Shown: piece by piece, positions 9,321 through 19,754 of the stretch | How the letters are laid out: each line of letters begins with the position of its first letter | Position numbering within the stretch: the first letter of the stretch is position 1 | Source: Amphimedon queenslandica | Taxonomy: Eukaryota; Porifera; Demospongiae; Haplosclerida; Niphatidae | Direction of reading: 5' to 3' | NCBI RefSeq assembly: GCF_000090795.2 | Contig: NW_003546312.1 | Location: forward strand, 35,863-71,094 | Length of the DNA stretch: 35,232 bases | The notes under the pieces: model-generated | The model's database searches: none | The model's input: only the letters and a program-made list of their open reading frames with translations | Told to the model about the DNA's origin: nothing | Position numbers and translations under genes: made by a program

Positions 9321-12300
9321 ATGGCTGCTGTGAGTGGCGAGGTCCCTATAAAGTCTTTCTCCACCATTCATTTGTATTATGATGATACTTACCAGTTTTC
9401 CTGCCGGGGAAATGTGCTAGGGATATATGAGACTCAATTTAATGGCGAAGAAAGGAGTATAGTGGTGTTAGACCAGACTGTAATGCATCCTCAAGGAGGT
9501 GAGACATAGTTTTAAACTCATGATCATGTCACCAAATGTGCCTAAATTTAGTACCCTGCGTATGCATGTGCATAGCAGAACTATTTGCTCATATGGGAGC
9601 AGAGTATTTGTTAACTTTGGAGTTAATGATCAACTTACAACTGTTATCCACCAAATCTGTGTATATAAATGAGATGCAGGATATTAATGATATTCATTTG
9701 ATACCGTAAATGAAAATTTTGTTTGGGTCGTAGGGATAGAGGTATACTTTGTACTGTTTTTAACGGGGGGAAAAGTGTTATTTCATTATTTATTCAGCAA
9801 AGCAAAAGAGCTGCATCCAGAGAGAAAAGATTTTCCATGTCTGTACCACAGCAACAATTCACAGCCTCTAAGTAATGTGGGAAAGCAGATTAGGTAGATT
9901 TTAGCCTCTTGGACCATTAGTTACTGTATAATTTATGCCCCCACAATGGCGGCCAGCTTTTGTTTTTACGGTATCCCAATGAATATCATTAATCTACTTA
10001 ATGGGGACCTGGTGGATATTTTTGAAATTTAAGGTGGGTTCATAACTTCATAATATGTTGTTAGGCAAGTGTACCATCAATTTTTAATCAAAAGTTGACC
10101 TTTTGACACATGCTTTCCACTAGAATAATACTAAATCTTATTCTAGCATGAATGTAACATCAAGCCTATCGTAAACTCACTTTTACTAGGCTAAATTTGG
10201 AGTACATTTGATTTTACTTAAAATATTACTACTTAGTATAATAGGTTTTAAAGTTTATTAAGCATTGTAATTAAATGCTACTGTATATAGATTTACTGCT
10301 GTAATTGAAGGGTTAGAAGACGCATCTTTTTGTATAATTTTGATATGAAAAGGCACTGTAATTTAATTTTGAATATACATTAGATCTGGCAATTGTAATT
10401 GTAATTAGAGGCTGCGTTTGAGGCCTAAGACTGAACAAAATGTAATAAAATTTATCAAAATTGAACTCCATTTTTTGATGCACATGCATGTTCTAATATT
10501 GTGTAAATGGTTTGAACTGATTTTGATCAAATTTGATTTTTTAATAAATTTTTAAAGTTGCTCAAAAATTTGGCCTGTGACCATGTTCCAATCTCGGGCC
10601 AAATTTTTTTCGCACAAATGGCTAGGAGAAAATTCTCTATCATAGTAATTGAATGTGCCGTTATAATGGAGGTTTTATAATTGACCCCAGGCCTGATTAC
10701 TTGCATAATACTAAAGTTAATACATACTACATGTACATGTAGGTGGTCAATCAACCGATATTGGCACAATATCCAGTCCTGATGGAAATATTAAGTTTGA
10801 GGTAATGCTGAATCAATATTATACTAATGATTTATGTATGTCCATGTATGTGTACGTGTAGGTATCACATGTTCAGAAGCCAAGGGATACAAATTATATT
10901 GAACATATTGGAACATTTACGACAGATGAAAGGTAATTGGCATGCTTGTATACTTAATCCAGAGCCTGACATAACAGTCGGACATCAGACATTTTCAAAC
11001 CATTTTGCTCAATTTTCTGACCAAATTCTGTGTTGTTCTATCATTTTTTCTGAACAGCATTAATTAAGCAATTCAACATAACAATTAATTAGTTATGTCT
11101 ACCACAGGGTTTCCCACAAAGCATACTAAATGAGCTAAACAGCATGAGCTTCATGAGCTGCCATTAATAATTGTACGTGACTTTTAAAGCAACTTTAAAA
11201 ATTCATAAAAAAATCCAAATTTGATCAGAATCAGCTCAATCTTGATACACAACATAAGAATGTGTATGCGTATTAGAAAAAAATTATAAAAATTGACAAT
11301 TTTCTACTAGCCATTTTTGACAAAATTGAGCCAAAGACTAAAGGCTGTAGCCTTTGGTCGTTGGCCCAATTTTTGAGCAACTTCATAAATTCATAAAAAT
11401 ACAAACTTGATCCAAGTCAGTTTTTATTTTCTATACAGCATAAGAACATGTATAATGTATCAAAAAAATTAGAAAAATTGAGAATTCTCTACTTGTGACT
11501 TTTGTCAAAATTTGAGTAATTTAATAATCTACTGGCAAGAAGCTGCATGAGCACTATACCAAAATCCTTTGAGAAACTCTGTCTGATAAAAATAGCAGAT
11601 CAAATTAAGCAATATTCAGGCACAATAGCTGAACATTGTTTGAATGTACATGTAATTTCAGGCTTTGTAATCATTACTGTTATGGTAAAGCCAGTAATTT
11701 TGAGGAGGGGGGGGGGTTGACAAATTTGATGCTTTAACAGCCATTCACCAAATTTTAAACCTACCATTTTGATTCTTTATGCATTGGTACATGGCCACAA
11801 TAACAATTTGCCAAAAATTTACCCCCTTCCAAATTACCAGCTATACTGTATATTTATGGTGGATCTTTAAAAGGTTAATTGTTGGTCAAGAGGTGACAGT
11901 TGAAATTAATTCAGGAAGGAGATGTACTAATGCTAGAATACATAGTGCAGGCCATCTACTTGACTCAGCTTTCATTAACCTGGGAATAACCAATCTAGTC
12001 CCATCAAAAGTATGTTGCTGAATGTCAGCTAATGTTAGCATTGTTATCCTACTTAGGGCTATCATTTCCCTGATGGACCTTATGTTGGTTAGTTATTAAA
12101 CATTAACTTTAAAAGCAACTAATCATTACAATAATATAAATGGTTATTTGTAGAATATATTGGTGATATTCCAGCTGAAAAAAGAGAAGAAGTCATTAAT
12201 CTTTTGAATATAGAATCAGAAAGACTCATCAAAGTATTTATACTTGCCTGTGTTTTAATGATAAATAATTTATTGATTTTATGAACTCCAGGAATCTATT

Positions 12301-12521
12301 GGAGTTGTGGTATCAGTGAATGAAAGAAATGAAAGAGAAGTTAATGTTGGTGGAGTATCCTGTATGTGTGGTGGAACTCATGTTAAGAATACTGCAGAAA
12401 TAAAAGGTCTTAAAGTCTCAAAAATTAAAAAGGTAGCTAGAAATGATATTTGTATGTTATTATTGTTATTATTCATATTCAGAGCAAGAAAAATGTGAGA
12501 GTGTCTTACACTGTACTGTAA
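9321..12521 (+). CDS. Free-standing alanyl-tRNA editing protein (AlaX family)
   Basis: Read as join(9321..9498,10743..10801,10862..10932,11874..12009,12057..12087,12154..12233,12292..12432,12483..12521): 244 residues, all introns GT-AG and phases consistent. AlaX proteins hydrolyse Ser or Gly mischarged on tRNA-Ala in the cytosol. The N-terminal part contains LDQTVMHPQGGGQSTDIGTI, the AlaRS-editing hallmark. All four zinc ligands are present: HSAGH (H126, H130) and CGGTH (C211, H215). The C-terminus is KKNVRVSYTVL. An in-frame ATG at 9285 would add 12 residues, but the 9321 start (MAAVSGE) fits better. The length suits a compact editing protein without the long C-terminal extension of human AARSD1. 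Introns 1 and 3 are long and filled with inverted-repeat elements; the others are short. A polyadenylation-like aataaa lies near 12598. Confidence 0.88.
9645..10018. mobile_element. Foldback/MITE element with long imperfect TIRs in AlaX intron 1
   Basis: The left half (9645-9712) and the reverse complement of the right half (9963-10018) share tatccacca, attaatgatattcatt and gataccgtaaa in the same order, giving an imperfect inverted repeat of about 60-70 bp. No coding capacity. It accounts for much of the 1.2-kb intron. Confidence 0.65.
10430..10640. repeat. Fragment of an interspersed ~0.5-0.6 kb repeat (family R) in AlaX intron 1
   Basis: It contains the signature string order of family R: a cacatgcatgttctaat block, a 'tttgaactgattttgatcaa' type block, then ctcaaaaattt and atggctaggagaaaattctc. 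The same strings occur at 11105-11586, 14717-15205, 22103-22714 and 26045-26797. Confidence 0.6.
11105..11586. repeat. Family R repeat, near-complete copy in AlaX intron 3
   Basis: Bounded by cagggtttcccacaaagc and, on the other strand, cagagtttctcaaaggattt, which suggests CAGRGTTTC-type inverted ends. The interior repeats the family R motifs. No open frame of interest. It could be a non-autonomous DNA element; no target duplication could be confirmed. Confidence 0.6.
11686..11843. mobile_element. MITE with agccagtaattttgagg-type TIRs in AlaX intron 3
   Basis: The left end agccagtaattttgaggagg is mirrored at the right end (reverse strand agctggtaatttggaagggg). The same family occurs at 15499-15682 and 24677-24899. 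Its right end lies only ~30 nt upstream of the splice acceptor of exon 4 (11873). Confidence 0.65.
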
Positions 12522-13441
12522 ATAACTGAAACAAAGTAATTGTACAAGATTATTTATTTTTATAATTTTTATTAGAGCTGTGTACATTATGCCAAATTAA
12601 TAAATGCTGCTTTGTTGATATTAATTGTCATACAGTATTAGCTTCAGGGACGAGACTGCAAATTACTGATCGCTTATTTTTAGAATTAATTCTCATACAA
12701 TTATTGTAATTTTTAAGAGTACTTGATTTTAGAGAGCGTCCTACAGGCTAAAGCCCATACTTTCACTGCATACCCACATAAACCCTAGTAGCTACAATCC
12801 AATAAATATTACATTCTTATCTACTTTTGGTATTTCTCATTAAACTGACCTATGCATAACTAATTAACTCCCTATGGGTTCCAATTTCCAAATAATGTAC
12901 ATACTGGTACATTGTTTTGATGTTGTCACATAGTCATAACACATACATTTTTATACATGATTTACAGCTATTGGCTTTGACCTTTGGCTCCACGGCTATA
13001 ATTATCTGTAGTAATGTACAGGTATCGGTAATGAGTTTTTCCCACAAAGCAGGCTAAGGGAACTAAACAGAATACTATTTTTGAGCAAATTAAACAATTC
13101 ATAAAACATCCAATCTAATGTAGATCTGAGTTAGCAAAATGCTGTGAGAAGCCTTAATTGTATTAAAGCTAGATAAAGCCCCTGGAAATATAATTATTAG
13201 CAATAGATCTAAATATAGAAGTAAAAACATTCATCCTGTCATGGACCACTCCCATAGTTCATACCTAGAAATGATCATGATTATATATAAAGCAAGATCT
13301 ACTATTTGGTGAGTGACTCTCCTTCAGCTTTCTAGCATAGATATTAGAGACTACGTAGAAATCCATTACGTAGTCTATAATATCTATGTTTCTAGTAAAC
13401 TTTCTATTCTGTTTTCCAAATAGCAAGAATAATTGGATATT
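12522..13441. other. Intergenic gap between AlaX and NIDO genes
   Basis: Contains the AlaX 3' end, a partial family R copy around 13030-13130 (tttttcccacaaagcagg), and the strong palindrome at 13336-13388. No further exon is supported. Confidence 0.5.
13336..13388. repeat. Near-perfect hairpin upstream of the NIDO gene
   Basis: Arms 13336-13357 and 13367-13388 pair at 21 of 22 positions around a 9-nt loop. Weaker pairing continues outward to about 13295 and 13430 (ctatttgg against ccaaatag). It sits about 55 nt before the predicted start codon, in the promoter or 5' leader. It may be a decayed foldback element or a small-RNA hairpin. Confidence 0.65.
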
Positions 13442-14336
13442 ATGGCAAGTCAACTTTGCTCAAGTGTGATACTAGTAAGCTAAAGATATTATAGCCTTAG
13501 CTATGTACTTTATAATGTCCATTAGGTAATAACTATAGTTCTGGTATGGACTGTCGACAGTTTAACATTAAATGATTTTTACCCATATGGTGAAGAGAAT
13601 GGAGATACGGCAGTGACAGTGACACCAGCTACTGATATGTCTGTACCATTAGAGCAACCAATTGAAAATTTTGCAGTCTTCAAAACTCACCAACTTAACG
13701 TCTCAAATATTCATGTGAGTGACACACAAAGCACTGTCATATATTCGTATTTATTATTAGGTATACTTTGATGGTTTTATACGTTTTGAATCCGGGAGTC
13801 ATTACATTGAGTTCAACCTTCTCAATAGGAGAGGTCAGGGAGATGATAACTTGTCAATAACAACATACAGACTTACAAATGATTCTTTGCTACTACGACG
13901 GGCGCAAAATGAGATTAACAAAGCTTTTCCCCACACATTCTGTAGCTCTTCTCCTCCAACACAACTGCTAATACAAACCTGGATAGATTACAAAAAAGGA
14001 CCATCTTATCCTGTCAGTAAATATTTTAAATTCCTTAAATGTGATATGTATATTTTATAGGGTAGCAATTTTCAGTTTCTTTTAGTGACTAATGGGTTCA
14101 ATTCTTATGGGATCGCTAAGTTTGTGGATGTAAATGATCACATGGACAGAGAAGGGTCAATGACTACAGGAGTTAGAACATTTCTGTTTGGAGCATCCGA
14201 AACATCAAATATCGTGCAATTTCCATTTGAGTCAGATGTTTATGATGCTCCTACTCAAATGCTTAACAGTGATATTCCTGGGACATACCTGTTTTCATTG
14301 AACAGTAGTGATGGAGGTATACACACTTTTGTTTAA
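13442..14336 (+). CDS. Secreted NIDO (nidogen-like) domain protein
   Basis: Read as join(13442..13474,13526..13714,13761..14012,14061..14336), 249 residues. Exons 1 and 2 together give a signal peptide (MASQLCSSVIL, then VITIVLVWTVDS). The rest reads as a NIDO domain: NDFYPYGEENGD, VYFDGFIRFES, a helix LLRRAQNEINKAF, then TWIDY, SNFQFLLVTNGFNSYG and IPGTYLFSLNSSD, which match the family pattern (yPyG, Tw..v.y, FQ.vl.tdg, G.w.Frvd). NIDO domains occur in nidogen, alpha-tectorin and SNED-type extracellular proteins. The frame ends at TAA 14334-14336, but a plausible donor at 14316|14317 (phase 1) could instead splice to a terminal exon (14445 or 15244), so the C-terminus is uncertain. Confidence 0.72.
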
Positions 14337-14716
14337 GGCAATGCATGTCATTAGGTTATTGATAATTAAATTATGCAGCCATAATATAGTTAGAGTAATT
14401 TCCTGGTAAATTAAATGCAGCCTTTGATCTTAGTCTATATTTAGATTGCACGAGACAACATGTTGCTGCTAGCAAATTTATGGCCTACTTTGATCTTGTA
14501 AGCATATTTTTATTCTTAGAACAGAATAAGATTAAAGTAACCTTAAATGTTACATGTTACCAAGAGTACTCTTTATGTTACCTTAGTGACTTTATAAAGT
14601 GAATTCTTCAAACTATCTAATGTACATATAAGAAAGCTATAATATGGTTTGATACTGTTACAATTTATTTACTATTNTGAGCCTCGTACTTACTCTATTT
14701 TAAACATTTACTGAAG

Positions 14717-15205
14717 CTCAGAGTTTCCTACAAAATTTTGCATAGTTCTTCTTGCCAGCTCATGAGGTGTCCTGTTTAGCTTGCTCAGTAGAGATTAGTT
14801 GAAAAGCCTGTCCGTGGTGTTTTGTCAAAAATGGCTAGAGGAGAAAATTCTCCATTTTTTGATACGCATATGGGTCTTGAGCCAAATTTTATCAAAAATG
14901 GCTAGGAGAGGTTATTATTTTTTCTAATACGTATGCATGTTCTAATGTTGTATATCTTGTTTGAGCTGGTTCTGATTAAAAACTGGAATTTTTATGGATT
15001 TTAAAAGTTACTCAAAAACAGGCTCGAGACCATGCATGCATGTATGATGTACTGTCAAAATGATTCTCCATTTTATAATATTTTCTGATAAATACACATG
15101 TACATGTTCTGATGTTGTATATTTAGTTTGAGCTGATGCCATTAAAAATTTAATTTTTAAAAAATTTTGAAGTTACTAAAAAATCTGGCCAGAGACAATG
15201 TACAA
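14717..15205. repeat. Family R interspersed repeat
   Basis: Starts with cagagtttcctacaaaattt and includes repeated atggctagaggagaaaattc, atgcatgttctaatgttgta and gagctggttctgatt strings, as in the other family R copies. No coding capacity. Confidence 0.6.
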
Positions 15206-15243
15206 TAGTACTTTATTGTTTATCATTAATATAATTTTTTTAG

Positions 15244-15350
15244 ACTGTACAGGTAGCTGTCATTGCAAGATAGCGCTAGTGAGACTGGCTTGTGAAGTTA
15301 GGAGGCGGAATGGTGAATCATTGCCTAATAGTTGCAATAGATACGACTGA
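15244..15350 (+). other. Candidate alternative terminal exon of the NIDO gene
   Basis: After a ttttttag acceptor, a phase-1 entry gives DCTGSCHCKIALVRLACEV and ends at TGA 15348-15350 (35 codons). Joined to the donor at 14316 it would extend the NIDO protein to 278 residues. A second candidate at 14445-14497 also begins D-C-T in the same phase. Only transcript data can choose. Confidence 0.35.
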
Positions 15351-15498
15351 TCTGACACAATTAAAAATTATTAAAGTATTGGTATTTTCTGTAATATTTA
15401 AACTTTTGGTCATATTTGCATTTTAGTAAACTGTTCATTTTTATAAAAAATTATTATAGAGTTGTTAACACTAATTTTTGACATTATTGCCATGTCTT

Positions 15499-15682
15499 TA
15501 GCAGGTAATTTTGGAGGGGATGAATGAATTTGGGCTAGTTTGGTGTTTTGACCAAATTAAAACCTGCCATTTTGTACCATTATGTGCATGCTCAATTCAA
15601 TGGCATAAGATCACAAATGAACCTACCAATCACCAAAATTTTAGTAATTTGCCAATATTTCTTTCCTCTATAATTACCCACT
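15499..15682. mobile_element. MITE of the agcaggtaattttggagg family
   Basis: The left end tagcaggtaattttggaggg and the imperfect right end (reverse strand gggtaattatagaggaaag) match the element at 11686-11843 and, more loosely, 24677-24899. The interior shares aaaacctgccattttgtacc-type sequence with the 11.7-kb copy. Confidence 0.55.
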
Positions 15683-15992
15683 GCACGATATTCCCTGTCA
15701 AATACATTTATAACTAGGTGGATCTAAATACCTTCCATTTTATCAATATAAGAAAGTAGGCTGCTATTATAGTGTAGGCTTATATCTTAAAATGCAGTAA
15801 TGCTCCTGTGCAGACTTGCTGGGATAGTTGACTCTTTCAAAGAGTTCACCATTTCTTGGAATTATTCTATCTCTGATGTGAACAATCCAAACTATGAATT
15901 TCATTGCAATGCTTGATTCTTGGAACTGCTGTACAAACAGTCTATGAATATCTGATAATTGAGGCTACACCATGTTCTAACTTTAAATTGAA

Positions 15993-17126
15993 ATGGAGCA
16001 TGACTGTATTGATGGAGCTGAAAAACAGTTATTACGTCTTGCCAATGAAACTGTCAGCAATGAGAAGTAAGAGGGAAATCTAACTAGCAGTTACTAAAAT
16101 TACACTCATGCTTTTTAGGCTATGTGAGAAATTAAAGAGAGAGAATGCTAAATTAGATAGGTATTTTTAAAAGAAATCTGCTTTGTATGAAATTCAGTAC
16201 ATCCCTGTGCTTCTCTACTACAGTGATATAAAGACCTTGGAAGAAGAGTTAAAAGAGTTAAAGAGGTGCATGGATCTGAATATTTTATATAGTCTATCTA
16301 GTCTGATTATTTTGTAGTAAAAATGAAGATCTTGTGTCACAAGAAAGAGAACTTGAAAAGTATGATTAATTGTGATAGACTGACAGCATTAAAAAAATTA
16401 GAAAAACTAGTTCAGCTCGTGATGCTCATAAAATGTATGGACATATTGCTCCTGGAGATATTACTCACCAAGATGTCATACTCTCCTTTGACAATTTTTT
16501 TAAAACAACATTACGTAATCTACCCAGGCAACTTAGTGCACAGTCTAAAGAGAAGTATGAAGTATGGCATATGACATCTGATATTGTAGAGGTTAGTTAG
16601 TTTGATTATGATTTTGGTGTAGACCTGAGTTTATAGACAAGCTTTGAACATTGTAAAGATGCCATCATCAAAAAAATAAGTGAAAAGCTGAAATTTGAAC
16701 TAACTGTTTTTAGGTCTACTGGATCAGTAGATGATAAAATAGCTGATCTTTTTAGAGCATTTCATATCTTTGTCAATGAATTGTGCAAGGAAGAAATTGA
16801 ACAAAAGCACCAAGTATTTTATTTTAATATATAAAACTTCAATCATGATAATAATTTGCCTATACAGGGAGATAATGATGAGAGCAAGGAGCAGAATAAA
16901 ATGAACATGTCAAAAATAAAGAAAAATGTTTGTTTGATAAGTAGATATAGGTCTAGTCATAATTTATAACTATATTTAGTTACGTTCCACATGTGCTTTA
17001 CTCAGCATTGATGATGACGATGCAGATACTTATATTGATCTAATAGTAGCTATTGTCACACAAATTGATCCAAAAGATTACACTACATTTATTAAGGATG
17101 GAAAGAAAAGTGATGATCAACCATAA
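15993..17126 (+). CDS. Uncharacterised coiled-coil protein with 42-nt coil exons
   Basis: Read as join(15993..16066,16119..16160,16224..16265,16318..16359,16411..16591,16637..16813,16868..16927,16980..17126), 254 residues, ending at TAA. All introns are 45-65 nt and GT-AG. Exons 2-4 are each exactly 42 nt, enter and leave in phase 2, and encode 14-residue, charged, Leu-spaced units (LCEKLKRENAKLD, DIKTLEEELKELK, KNEDLVSQERELE): two heptads each. The C-terminal half (HKMYGHIAPGDITHQDVILS, then FEHCKDAIIKKISEKL and IVAIVTQIDPKDYTTFIKDG) looks helical but I do not recognise it. The donor after exon 7 (gtttgt at 16928) was chosen because it keeps the acidic downstream frame open. It is convergent with the HSPA12-like gene. 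Function unknown; possibly a scaffold. Confidence 0.65.
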
Positions 17127-17506
17127 AGGTAATGTAGATTTTTACAATAGATTTAGATTTAATGTTTTTAGGTTGTTTATAAGTGATTTTCTATATTTTT
17201 TTCAAGAATAATGTTGCTAGATCTACTTGACTTTATTTGTTTCTTTATTAGTCTATTCATTATATTATCAATTCTTGTTGTTGTTGTTGTTGTTGTTATT
17301 ATTATTATTAATATTATTACTATTATTATTACTATTATTATTATGAAAAGAACAAAACCTAATAAAAATCCTAATAAACAGACACAATGAGGAGAAGCAA
17401 ATAATTATGAAACAGAATAGCAAAAATAGAGAGATCAATTTAAGGGTAAGTCAAGACACCTGTCTTCAGTAAAAATTTCCTAAAACTTGTGATACTGGAT
17501 ATAAAG
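17127..17506. other. Convergent 3' gap with microsatellite
   Basis: Between the stops of two convergent genes. It contains the (TTG)n/(TTA)n tract and no exon. Confidence 0.6.
17275..17344. repeat. (TTG)n to (TTA)n microsatellite
   Basis: About seven ttg/ttgt units grade into about fifteen att/tta units with a few substitutions. Simple tract in the gap between convergent genes. Confidence 0.9.
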
Positions 17507-19494
17507 TTATTGAGTAGAGAGAAAGTCACAGGTGGTTTTAACTTCTTCACCAGTAACACAATACTTAGCTTTGGCTTGTATTTCTGTTCCACTGAAATCC
17601 ATAGTGATCTCAACTGTACGCTCATTTAGTGGTAGGTTATCAGGATTTGGAATATCAATGACCAGTTGACCTATTTTATCAGCATTGCTCTTACCATCTT
17701 TACTATTGATGTATTGAACACCACGATCAGGTGCACAGTAAATGTCAATCGGTAATTGAGTAGAGTTTTGACTTGGTGGTTCCCCGTTAATTGTAATAAC
17801 TTCATTTTCATTTGCTACCTCTTCTTTTTCAATGAAAATGCAAAACACCGAATGGCATCTATCTTGCTTTTCCTCACCATCGTAGTACTTGTAATCCTCA
17901 TCATGTTCCTTTGGATCAAATGGTAACGTGGTGCTTATTCCATAAGTAGCATCACATGTTCTTTCTGTTACTTTTCCTGGATTCTGACGCCACAATACTG
18001 CCCCTTGAGCAACAGCTAATCGAGGAGATGGTGGGAGTATAACTTTAGCTTTGGAATTTCGCTTTTTAATTGCCTCTTCAACCTTTTGATGCGTATACTT
18101 ACAGCCACCAAATCCACCAACAAGATAAAATGTAGTAAAACGATTCTTGGTATCTTCAATTGCTTTTAGTACACAATCTATGATACCATCAATTGCTGGA
18201 CCAAATAATTGAGCTTCAATTACTTCTTCATCTTCTATGTATATTTTGTCATCGTCATATTCCACGCCATGCATTTCCTTAACTTTTAATTCAATTGTTT
18301 CATTGTAACATTTAGCGAATTTGTTAGGCAAAGAAACAACAATGCTTTTACTAGTACGATTACCATAGCTAATTTTTTGATCTTCAAATTCTCTATACAG
18401 TATATCATTTATTGATGCCATTTGCATTGAATGGCTACCAATATCTAGATACTTCAGGTACCCAGGATCATCTACCAGCTTCTGCAGCATTTTAGAGAAA
18501 GCTTCATTAACCTGTGTACCACCCCATGCATTACCAGTAGGGATGACTGGCACTTTGATGTTTCCCTCAACTTCAATATGAGCTGTGATATCAACCGTAC
18601 CACCTCCTATATCTATGACCATGTATTCTGTGGGACATTTGATAGCTGCTTGAGATTTATCAGCTTGAATTTGCTCTACCACATTCTTCTGGCTATAAAG
18701 AGCTGCTGCTTCAGGCTCCAGTGCTAGTGACAACTTTTCAGAATTAACTTCTTTTGGTGGTGGAAGTGGACCATCACATATTGGAGTGAAATTTTCAATG
18801 CCACCAGACTTTGTCAATAAGCCAGCCTAGTTGTCAATGTAGATTAAGCAGTAAATTTTAATTTCTTCACTCACCATATAAGCAGCTTCCCTCATCATTC
18901 TTTTTCCACGTGCATCCCATATAGCAGGTACAGTAATGACCCAATAAAAATCAGTCGTTCCTAAGGGTGTAACAGTACGTGACAAGTGGTCGATGAGTTG
19001 ATCTTTTAAATACTGGAGTATGAATGCAATAACTTCAACCAGATAGTACTTCTCACCCGAAAAAGACTCAATGAGCGTCTCACGATTAATGGCCTGCAAT
19101 AGAAGTGTTTAGTACAGCTATGTAAATTTGAAATTATTTCATGTACCTGTTCCCTTTTCAAAGACATTTTGATCCTCTCAAAATAAACATAGCTTTTGTA
19201 GTCATCCTGTTTAACTTGTTTTAAGAACGTCTGTCTGGCATTTTCTCCAAATGAACTGACTTTTGTACTGCTTCCTTCTTTCTTTAGTAGAACAACATTA
19301 AGAACCCTTGTTGATTGTGTTGTGCCTAATGGAAATGTTTGTATATTCTCATATCCTTTAGTAGCATATGCCAGGGAAACTGATGTAGTACCAAAATCAA
19401 TTGCAGCAACATTGCCATTAGTAGGACAATAGCTACGCTCATTACAAACTATTTTCTCTGCTCTACATAATGGAGCTGGCGTCTTGTTACCCAT
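17507..19494 (-). CDS. HSPA12-like heat-shock protein 70 family ATPase
   Basis: Read as complement(join(17507..18826,18875..19093,19147..19494)), 628 residues, phase-0 introns of 48 and 53 nt. It has the divided actin/HSP70 ATPase fold of the HSPA12A/B group: phosphate-1 loop AAIDFGTTSVSLAY (30-43), WVITVPAIWDARGKRMMREA, phosphate-2 loop MVIDIGGGTVDITAH, and adenosine motif FYLVGGFGGCKY. The C-terminal ~150 residues replace the classical substrate-binding lid, as in HSPA12, and the length suits that group. An upstream in-frame ATG at 19542 would add 16 Cys/His-rich residues; 19494 (MGNKTPAPLC) is preferred. HSPA12-type genes are widely expanded in sponges and molluscs and linked to stress and immunity (family knowledge). 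It diverges from the gene at 19755. Confidence 0.9.
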
Positions 19495-19754
19495 TTCAGC
19501 ACCTTTCTGCCAGTGGAAGCAATGGCATACAAAAGTATGCATGTGCTATACAGCTACAATGATAAAAAGGATGTGATTAAGATTATTCATATGTTCTGTG
19601 TAAATAATTCTTGGAAAAGTTTTTTTAGCTCCAAGATTAAATCTATGTGAGTTTCAGGAATCATGACATCATTTGTGGATTCCTAGAATTGGCTAGTGTA
19701 AACTAGACCGTATTAATTCCAGCTGCTAGACTCTAGTTTAAGACCATCAAGATC
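19495..19754. promoter_or_regulatory. Shared divergent promoter region (HSPA12-like / coiled-coil gene)
   Basis: About 260 bp separate the two start codons of oppositely transcribed genes, so both promoters must lie here or within the first exons. No heat-shock element or TATA box could be identified with confidence. Confidence 0.4.

Larger units (their letters stand above)
14337..15992. other. Gap between NIDO and coiled-coil genes, mostly repeats
   Basis: Holds a family R copy (14717-15205), a MITE (15499-15682), the single ambiguous base at 14677 and two candidate NIDO terminal exons (14445-14497, 15244-15350). Nothing else is supportable; the open frame at 15511-15717 is inside the MITE. 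Confidence 0.5.

Noticed and set aside
15511..15717. 68-residue plus-strand frame
   Set aside because: Inside a MITE of a repeated family.
16927..16979. Later donor at 16951 for exon 7 of the coiled-coil gene
   Set aside because: It leads into a poor frame that stops quickly; the donor at 16928 gives a typical 52-nt intron and an open acidic C-terminus.
17275..17344. Coding Gln/Asn-type tract
   Set aside because: Pure trinucleotide repeat between convergent stops with no flanking exon.
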